Origin: Dicaeum eximium
Lineage: Eukaryota; Chordata; Aves; Passeriformes; Dicaeidae
NCBI GenBank assembly: GCA_013396995.1
Contig: VWZP01009941.1
Coordinates: 1,563,772 to 1,627,771 of the forward strand
DNA length: 64,000 bases
Reading direction: 5' to 3'
Shown here: piece by piece, positions 50,801-61,800 of the stretch
Numbering within the stretch: position 1 is the first letter of the stretch
How the letters are laid out: each line of letters starts with the position of its first letter
Notes under the pieces: generated by a model
Database searches by the model: none
What the model was told of the DNA's origin: nothing
The model's input: the letters and a program-made list of their open reading frames with translations, nothing else
Translations under genes and position numbers: made by a program

Positions 50801-53800
50801 ATAGTCAATCACATTTCTTTCTAGAAGCTACAAATCCACCTGAGAATTTATGGAGTTGAACAGTAAGTAGCTACCATTTATTCTTCAAACACCTTCTCCA
50901 AGGTAATTTTATGATTTTAATAGAGCTTATATTATCCTAAATTCATAATATTCTCTAGTCTACTACACCATTACAATAACTGTAAGAATTTTCAAATGTG
51001 TTGAAATTACCAGGGAAAGAGCTTTAGAAAAAGTTCTAATGATTACTAGGAACAAAATACCCATAATAAATAATATTAATTAAAAAATGACTAGCATCTC
51101 TACCTCTACAATTTACATGTTCAAATTTTAATACTAGTATTTTCTGCTCCTTAGAAGTTACCTCTTAAGGCAGTTATAAAAGATAATGGAAAAGAGGTAA
51201 AGGGATGTGCTGGAGTACAGATGCAATGGGCCTTTTACCTCACATCTGTAAAATACTTATAACAAATAACTAAACTGACATTCTTACATGTATATGGACT
51301 TCCTCACATGCCACAAAGCAAACCTGAAGTCAGTACACTGCAGAATAAAACCTGGAGAGCTTTATGCTGAAATAGGAAGTCTACTTAACTCTCAGAGAGA
51401 GCAAGACTGAAGAAGGTGATCAATCTTTCCCTGCTATGCCACTCTCTCATTTCTGTTAAAAACCATAAAGCATTCCTCAGTTACATCCCTAAGTCTAAAC
51501 AACTCCAACTGTAGAACCAGGCCAAAGCACCAAGCTCTTCTGAAATGAAAAACCAAATTCTTTGGATTCTGAAATTGAGGAACAGTCTGGAAGGTGAGCT
51601 TTGTGTGTTATGTTTTAAAACCAATACTTGAAAATGTATCAATTTTCCGCTAGCACTTCAATTTTTACTTACCTTAACAACACACAGTATTCCTTCATTT
51701 GTGTTTTTGTCTGTTGTAATTTCAAAGGCTTGATCATCATTTCCTCTTATAATTTCATATACTGCTCCTGAGCCAGGTGTACCAGGTTCATCAAGATCAA
51801 CAACAGAGACTCTCAGTATTTCTACATTCACTCTGTTTTCTTCCACTCGTGTTTCATACTTGGAGTACCCAAAAAAAAAAAAAAAAAATTTAATTTAAAT
51901 CAGAGAATACTGTTCCATGAGGCAGGACTGAAGAACACCACATTTAAATAAAACTACTTCAACCTAAGGGGTCAATTTACCAACTGCTATAATGATTTAT
52001 TTTGTTTTCATGCATTAGCATATTTTCCCCACTCCTCCCTTATACCCTGCATCAAACAGTAAACCTTTCCTGACAACACAACTGAAATCTCAGCTTCTTC
52101 ATACACTCAAACTATTGCTGATATAATTAATTCTGGAATTCTCCTTCCAGGAAAGGTAAATTCGCACAGTTTCCCTCAGTTACATCAGCTATAGATTGTA
52201 ATTTGCATACAACATGATCAAGCTGAGAATTAGAAAAGGCATTTGGGTAAATAAAAAAATATATAAATAAACAAACCAACAAGAACTTGAAGAAAATCCA
52301 AGAAGGATTAAATACATCTCTACTTTGATGGCAAAAGATAAAAGGATTTTTTGTATTTTTTTATGTTTTTCTAGAGCTGTCTTATTCTGTACAAGCTGAA
52401 GAGCAGATAAGAGCAATTCTCAATTAATGTTACTGATGATACACTATAGTAGTGAACAGAAAGAGTAAATTACATGTATTCCTTATGAATAATGAATTAT
52501 TTTTTCGCATATTTCATATTACAAAATCTCCTGTAGTATTTGAGATGCATACACAGTTGTTGAGACATACTCTTTGCCCTGAATCTTACACATGGGTGGA
52601 ATAAGCAAAGACATTTATATTGGCATTAACTGTCTCAGGGCTTTAGACTTCATATTTGAGGGACTGTCCATCAGGAAATTAGAAAGGGGATGAAAATATT
52701 GGGTTTTTAACCTTTATACAGACATTTTACTTATGCAGACTTACTTGTAACTGTTTAAAGGATGGTGCATTGTCATTCGTATCCTCGAGTTTGATGACAA
52801 CTGTTCCTGTAGTGCACAAACCAAAAGGCTGACCTGCCATATCTCTCACTTCAACTAACAAAGTGTACCTGGGTACAAGCTAAAAAGAAGAATAAAAGCA
52901 TACAGAAGTTTGTCATACTCACTTTTTTAATTGTATAGTTACACACAGGAATAGAACTAAATATTTCACTCCTGTTCCATAACTCTGCTCTTAATTCAGT
53001 GCTTCCCAACAAAATGAGACAATTGGCTTTGGGGCTTTCCGCCCTATAGCTCAAAAGGAAAAGCAGCAAAATAATTTTCAGTGGCTAAGCAGTACTGACT
53101 TCAGCCAGCATCTGTTAGTAACATGTATGCTATACCTTGTATCAAATAAAGCTTCCCACAATGTCAGCATTATTTACCAGAACCTGAAGTTTTGGAAGAT
53201 ACAGATGACTTTCATCTGCAATTTGTCTCCCCTTTGGAGCAATAGAGTATTCCCTCAGGTTGGCAGCAGGTGAAGTGTTTGAATGCATGTCTCCTATGTC
53301 ACTGAGGATGAATGAAAACTGCTGCAACCAGTCTCTGTCTGGGCAATACAGAATAAGGCAATGCCTGTCATTTGACAGGGTCTGGCACTGAAGGAGTCAC
53401 TGTCCCTTTCAGTTCCAAGGGGTTCCCCAATAGGAAGCAGCCCACTTAAATCCCTGACTTGAGCCAAAACAGCAGAAAGCTTGTTTATTTTTTTTTTTAA
53501 TGTGAACAACCAAGGAAAGGGGGACTAGTGAAAAGAAAGCGTGGGCAGAGGGGAGGGGAGGGGAGGGAACAGACAACAGTACAGACGGATTAGGCACAAA
53601 AAGAGAAAGTTTGTAAATCAAGACAATAACTCTAGTTCTGAATGTCTGGAAGTAGCATTTGGTTTCTCTGGTGCAGGAATGAAATCTCCTGTTCTACTTC
53701 ATAAGTTTATCTTTAAAAGATAGGCAGTGGACTAGTTTTTCAATCCCTCCTTCCTTCAAGTAGTCACTGTGACAGCTTCCTTAGTAGTCATGGTGGTGCT

Positions 53801-56800
53801 CACAATCACTGCAATTTTCTCTTGCTAAAAAAAGCTGAGCACTGTATCTGCAAGTGCAAAGTTTTGCAACATAGTGTTTTATGTGGATTTTCAGCCATGA
53901 AACAACAGAAGTATGTCATAACTCCTTTTACCTTCAGAAAAGATGTGCCTGTTGCAATGTCTCCTAGAATGACTGTCTTATGCTAGAATTATTATTTTGA
54001 ATTACATGCACCTGTCTTTTTTTTTTCTAGTGTAAACTATCTCACATGACATTCTATCAAAAAAAAAAAAAAAAAGAAATCCTGTATCTTATTTGCTTGA
54101 AAGCTAGCTGATAAAAATAAATTGGTGGCACATTAATTTTAAGAAATGGCATATTACTGTATAGGTTTCAACTATTGGACATATTTCTGGTTAATACAGG
54201 ATAACTGACTACTTCCAGAGAAAACAGGTCATAACCTCTATGAAGAAGCAAGAAGCACCACAAATTGAGCTTAATTAGGTGGAAACAGTGTCTCATGGGA
54301 TTCCTGAACACAGAAAGTGTCTAGTAAAAAAGTAAAAAAGTGAAAAATCCATAGGTTGAACAGCTGAGCAGTAGGAAGTTCTCTGCCAAGGTTAGCTAGA
54401 ATATGGTAATCTATGCAGAAACTCTCTGGACTAATTACAGGTCTCTGAAAAGCTTTAGAAGGTCCTTAGAGACATTAACAAAAAATGAAAAAGAAGCTAT
54501 GTCTGTTGATACCTATGCCAGCATTTCATAGAATCATAGAAAGGTTTGGGTTGGAGGGCACTCTAAAGATCATCTAGTTCCAACCTGCCCATGCCATGGG
54601 ATTTCACCCCCATGAGCTTCCACCCCCTAAATGAGTTTGCTCAGGGATTGTACAACCTGGCCCTGAACACTTCCAGAGATTGAGCATCCACAATCTCCCT
54701 GAGCAACTTGCTCCAGTGCCTCACTACCCTCTGAGTAAAGAATTTCTTCCCAACATATAACCTAAATATCTCCTCTTTTAGTTTAATAACACTTCCTATT
54801 GTCCTATCAGTATATGCCCATGCAAAAAAAAGTCACTCCTTTTTTGTAAGCCCCCTTTAAGAATTAAAAGGCTGTAATGAGTCTTGCTTCCCTAGGCTGA
54901 ACAACTCCAATTCTCTCAGCTTGTCTTCATAGAAGAGGTGCTCCAACTTCTTCACGTCCTTCCTCTGGACCTGCTCTAACAGGTCCATGTACTTCCTGGG
55001 CTGAGGAGCCCTGCAGGTGGGATCTCACAAGGGCAGAGCAGAGCAGTGTTAAGCTATCTGTCTGCATTAAATGACAGCTGAGAATGCTTCAGGAAAGATC
55101 ACCTCTCTGTCCAGCTGTGGCAGTAATACAGAGATGACACCGGTGTCACCGTGTAGAGAAAACGCTGGGGTGATTGGTGGGGTTTGTGACACAATGCGGT
55201 ATTTCAACGTGGTGTGCAGAGTGTAGGGCTCATCTCTGTCCTCTGCAATCACTTTGCCAACAACAACACCTGCAAACACAATACAGCAATTTTTAGTTCC
55301 AGAAAAATCTGCAAATGGTAAAAAATTATTTGAAAAGGCTTTTCTGTTTTTAACACGTCAAAAGAGCTACTTGATGATTTACTGCTGGTCTTTGCAAATT
55401 CAGCCTGTAACATAATACTCCCCAGGAAACACCACTGAAATGTCCTAAAAGGCAGGATCACACCACGTCATACTGGTATGTAATAGAACTGAGTAGTGAT
55501 AAGTGTGTTCAGTGATTTAAAACAATTCTCACCAGGTCTGGAATTTTCAGGGACGCAAAATTCAAAAAGATCTTGTGTAAAATATGGAGCATTATCATTG
55601 TCATCCTCTATCCTGATTGTATGCACAAGTGGTACTTCTGGTGAATAACCATCTGGAGTGGTTGCAAAGCAAATTATCTGTAAGAAAAATTCAGTGCTTA
55701 AGATACATGCAGTATTATTACCCTTTTAGTTCAATGGAGGAGTCAATAAAATGAAATTAAATATAGTGTGCAAAGCACATCCTTCTCAAGACCAGGCTCT
55801 TCAGGCACATGGAAGGGGACATGACGGGTATCTTAGAGTGAAAGCAGAAGAAAACCTCTGAATGCTTTCCAATCTTTTCCCCCTTCCATTCCTCACACAC
55901 TACAAGTACTTTAATCACTTTCTCCCTGACCCCTCCTCCAACTCTATCACTTCTTCCAAGTTTCCTGAACACTTTTTTTTCAGGTGTTTACATGGCACCT
56001 CAGCTACCAAAATTTAGATGTATACATTGTTATTTAGAACAAAGCAAGAACGAGAGCAAAACTATTTGCCCATTAAAACATAACCTAATAAAATGCAGCA
56101 ATAGGTACTGAAAATTATGTTTTAGAAGCTGTTTCTACTAGTTGCCTCCTTACACTTCTCAGCCAGCAGAGAGAGCAGTGTACCTTGTTAACAGAGCTGA
56201 ACAGCTTGAGAGACTCACAAAATTATAGTCATCTAGAGTTTATCATTATTTCAGTTTTCTGCAGATCTTTTCAACCTTCCCTGAAAAATTCTTCTTAGAA
56301 GTGATGCAAATCCAATAGCTCACTATATTCATGATGCAATTAGAGATTAAGCAGTGAAAAGCAAAACTACTCTTAAGATCTAGATGACCAGCTATTTATT
56401 TATTTGCTGCTGATTTTATCTCTTCAACACCAAGGATATTACTCAGAACAGATTCCAGATCTTGTTTGCTGCCATTTTCCCTGCAACCCAACTGTCAAAT
56501 ATATCTATGAGAGATTTAAAATACATATATAGATTTAATTATATTTACACAACATAGGCCTGTACCTGAAAACTTGGATACTGTTCACGGTCTACTGCAC
56601 GAGTAGCAAAGATGTTTCCAGTTTCTCTTTCTATGTAAAACAAACCCTTTGGATCTTGATCAATTCCTGGTCCACTTGCAGAATAATAAATTGTGTAGTT
56701 CTGAGCTGTGTCTGACTGGACCTATAAGAAGACATTTTTAAGCCCAAGGTAAAACAGCAACAGCATCTCAATACATTTCTCTCTTTTCAGGATCATATTT

Positions 56801-58765
56801 AGCACAAACAAAACCTTGTAAAAAGGAAAAAGAAAAACAAAAACAAACTTGATTTACTGTTCACAGAATGGGAGAACAGCCTGACATGTGACTGCCTTCC
56901 CTTATAATGTGTGTGTACATTAGAAGGGGAGTTAATTCAAACTCATAAATATTTAGAACTATCAAATTAAAGAAATGACAGTATAAAAAATTGAAATCCA
57001 ATCTCTCTAAAATACTTCACACACGAGGCATATTCAGATACAGACAGTTTATTTCTGAACCTGTTCAAGAGACTTTAGTTTTAGTGCATTCACTGAGAAT
57101 GTGGTTTGCACCTAAAGAAGAAAAAGTGAAGGGAAGAAGGAAAAAAGACCACATAGAGTATAGTTCAGAGATATGCCAATTCAGATAGCATCTGCATCTC
57201 ATTACGAGCACCGAGGAGGCAACATTAGACTTATCTATTTATAAACACTCTTCTCCCAAAATACTTTCCTTATTTACTGAATGCCAGAAGTTAGGAGGGT
57301 AAGATTAGTAGAAGAATGATTGCTCTGCACAGACTCTGTTATTACACTTGTCTCTACACATCTGCTACCAGCCACTCTGTAATCTAGTGCAGGCTAGATG
57401 GACCTATGATAACTTTAGTTCTTGCATTTCTCTTTCACGCCTACTTGTTTTCTCCCACTAAGTACTTTTCTGAATAACATAGACCATATTCAGTCTTTAA
57501 GGCTGAAGGCACACACCTGAAGCTCCAGAAAGGATGTAGAGACAAGCAGGCAAAATTTACCCCAGTCTGTGTTTACAAAATCCTTTTCTAAGCAATGTTT
57601 AGTGGAGGGTTGTTTGCTGCTGCTTTTCTTTTAATTACACACACTGATTTCCAGGCCAAAGAGCTCTCTTTGATAGTATGTCTTCTTTCTTTTTTCAACT
57701 TTTGCACAATTCCATTTCACTTCAACAACTAAGATCACAAGTTATTTCAGCTACAAGATTATGAGGTATACAATGAACAGGATGGAACATGACAGAGGAA
57801 TAATAACAGGAATGTCATTGGTAGAGAATACAAGACAGCTCATTTTCTTTATCATAAAAGTCACATACAAAACTATCATGGGTTGTAAAATTAAGGTTCA
57901 TACAAAATGTACCTGCTGTATTTGCAGTGGAAAAGGTCCCAGTGAGTTCTCTATCATGACAGATGGAATAGGGCCCCACCTTCTCTTGGTTCTCTTGAGA
58001 ATTGTATCTCTAGCATGCCTGGTCTTCGACGTCTGGGTCAAGAAGATAGAAACACAGATGAGAATACATCCACATACACTTAACTGCATATATTTTTGCT
58101 TAACTGCTATCCTGCATTTCCATCTTTTTACCCCCATTCCAGTCTTCCTACTGACAATTTGTTTTTCCAAGGTCCTCAATTCTGATTATATCTGTGATAA
58201 TATTCCAAGCTTTTTCATTTCTTGTAATACTTTGCATAAATAAGATCTGCTTTAATGCCTAAAACATGGCTTTTAAGATTCTTGACATTCCTGATTATCC
58301 TATTTGCTAGCTTCTCCCATTTGAGAATGGAAATCTGCTGACTAAAGCAACACAGTAATCAACAATTGCTAAATAAAAATACACTCTACATCAGTATTTT
58401 ACCAGATTATTTGAATTCTAAAATTCAATTATACAGATATTTAGTATGAAGCTGTACTCTGTGAAAAAGTATTTCAAATAAGTAAAATATCTTGAAATTA
58501 GAACCTAACCGTTTTTTCTTGTTCCACCAAGTCAACGTGTATTTTCTTTTGAACTTGTTCTTGAATGTCCTTAAGTAATATGGTAAAAGTCTTTTTCTCA
58601 GCAGACAAAGAAAGAGCAGATGTTGTATACACAGAACCATCCTCTAAAACCTTGAAGTTCCCATCACTGGAACTGATAAACTCTGCAGACTGAAGGCATT
58701 CTTTCAAATCAACTGTAAAAAAAAATATTCAGCCAATAACTCAAACAGCAAAAAACAATATCTCT

Positions 58766-58807
<42 letters not shown>

Positions 58808-61800
58808 AAAACAAACCCAAGCTCAAGTAAAAATTGTATTTACTGACAGATAGAGTCTTCAAAAGCTTATCATTCAGTATTTAAGCATGAAAAATACTGA
58901 TTTTAAACCCCACTTAAGCACTAGGATTTGATGAAGTTTTCATTAATTTCCATTCTTGTGTTCATTAGTGTTTCCTAAACAACATAAGTGCTTTAAGGAC
59001 ATCGCTCAAAAAACACTGTTACACTGGTAAAATTATTGAAGCATCAGAGATGAAATTATGTACATTTAAATGTGAAAACATTGCAGACATGCCCATTACT
59101 GGACCAGTAGCTATTACATTTGCCTCATGCTCCATGCCCTACAATATCGGTGAAGACGATTAATTAATGCAAATGCCCAATGGAGATGTTACATCTTGGA
59201 AGTTTTGCCCTCAGGAGGAAAGCACTGACTGGTACTATGTCATTTAATACTCTTGGGAGGACAAAGGCCTTTAAATTATGAGGCAGACAGATGGGAGAGA
59301 TAAAGACTAACTCTAGAACAAACAATTAGCAATTTTTTAATATATATGTGATAGAATCCCATGCAGGTAATTTCAGCATACTTCCTAGGTATTTTTCTTT
59401 GTATTTGCTGTCACTTGTGGCTAAAATAGATTTTCTGCACTTCAATAAATTCAGTTCACCAGCAACCAGTTTAGCACTACAGCTGGTGAAAAAGCAAAAT
59501 CAGGATATGACCACAGCCCTAAGAAAGAATGATCTGGCACCCTGAAGAGGATGAAAGTCAGAGACTCAAAGTCCAAACAAATAACTATTGCAGAGTACAA
59601 GATGTGTGTCATGGTCTCAAAGCCAAAACTTTTCAATAGTCTTTCAGTGGTATCATAGTGGGTGGGGCAGTGCTGTATGAAAGCTGAATGCAAAATTTAC
59701 GAAGATTCAGAATTTCAACCTGTATATGTAGATGACATTTTCAATAAACTAAATTTCATTTTGCTTTCAAAACTGCAAAAACAGATGGGAAGCATGATTT
59801 TAAATACTATGTGATTTCTTCTTCCTCTTACATTTGTCCTTTAAATGCACAAATAAAGATTTCCTAGGCTTTCTATGGTGCTGCAGCAGTGACTCCTATC
59901 CTTTCTCATCTGTACAGTGCAAACAGAGTACTGAAAATAATATCACTGCCTCACTTAAATGGGCCTCACACTGCTGCCTATTACAGCATTGCGTTTCCAA
60001 AAATACCAAACTGGAGATATTGTTTCTGATGGTTATATGAGTCAACCCTATGGCCCATTAGCTACAGTTTTGTGGTTTTTTTTTTTTCTTTAAAACCTCT
60101 GGTATAAGATCTAAAGAACCCTTATGATAAGCAGGAAAATCCTGACTAATTTCACTGTCAAGGTATGGTCCTTGTATCAATGCAAAATATTTCTCCATAA
60201 ATGCTTAAGTAATGTCATTTAAGCTATAATGGTTTCATTAAAAGTTTTGGGGGAAAAAAATTAATTTCCATGTTATACAATTTCTTTCAAAGCACTGCAA
60301 TAACATGAAGTTTTATTTTTATATTAATTAATTTTATTTACATAGAGAAATGTTGAAGTCTATGAAAACTCACACAGCTGTAGCAAATTTCTTCATTTTA
60401 AAATTGAAAAGTAAGATCAAGGAATTTTCACGATAAAGCTAGATTTTCTGAGCAATTGTGATGAACTACCAATTAATTTTATTTGTTCCTTCTATAGAAA
60501 TACGGATTAGGACTGCAGACTTGCAACATACTTCTCTGTTGTCACAGGACTCACAAAGGGCACTTCTGAATTCTCAAATTCAGTCTCAGGCAGCACAGAA
60601 TCCTTCAGCACCTCCTATGCCACACCTTTCAAAGCTGCCTTTGAAAGACTGGTCTGAAAAAAAATAGGAGTGGGATGTTTTCTGGTCTCCTCTACTCCTC
60701 TCAGTCACCTGCAAGCTGCCCTAAACTGAGGTACACTGTCCAGTCAGACAGGAGCACTCTCCCAACGAAGGGGCATGCAGGACTCCTCTGCAACACATCC
60801 CCTCATGTGCTCTGAATGCCCCAGCACTGCTGAGCAGTCACATCCGTGTTTCACAGAGCAGCAGCCTCTTGGTGCCTGGTTAAGTGGGTTTTGTCTTCTT
60901 TTTTTATCATGTCCTTTGTCCAAATGATTTATCCTCTTCTTCATATGACCGTGGGTTATGGGTGCAGTTTGGAATATCAAGCATTAATTTAAACAGTAAA
61001 CCTTAGACTCCAAATTTTGAAAACATTAAATTCTGCCTTTTTAGTTTTATATTAAATCCAGTAATCTGACAATAGCTCTTTATGCAAAAGTCAAATGGAT
61101 GCATGGAGCTGGTGCTCAAATCCGTAACAAACACAGGGCGTATCCTTCATAAAAAGGCTGATCCAGCTGTTTAGCTGGCTCTCCAGTCATCCATTCATTC
61201 CATTAAAAATAAAGTCTCCTCCACTGTTAACAACATCTCCAGCAAAGGTGCAATGCTGTGTTGTTAAGCTGAGAATTTCATAGTTTCTCTCACCTCTGCC
61301 AACTAACGTGTCAGCCTCTAGCTCAGAAGGAACATGAAAAATTACTTTCTTGCAAGCTTCACAGCACAAACTCAGCACCTAGAAAACAAATGAAGAAATC
61401 AGGAAAAACCCCCACATAATTACATGGTATTTTGAACTAGACAATGATGCTGACTTTGGTTGGTTTGTTTGTTTGTCACAACAAGCAAGTGAAACAGCAC
61501 AGAAAGCACAATTCAGGTACTGTGCAGCACAGCATATAAAGTTTCAAACTGGAAACAAGGTATGACTACTACTCCTGGATTTGTCCATGGCTCATTTTTC
61601 GTTTTTTTTTGTTTTTTTTTTTTTTTTTTCCCTAAAATCACTGTACCACTGACATTAACAGCAAGAATTCCCTTTGACTAGAAGATTTTCCCTACACTAC
61701 TACTTCAGTAGAGAAACGATAAAATACATCTTTGCCGTGCGCTCCCTCCAGCAGCATTCCTGGCCAATTTATGTCCAAGGTCTCTAAGTATTAAGGTTTA

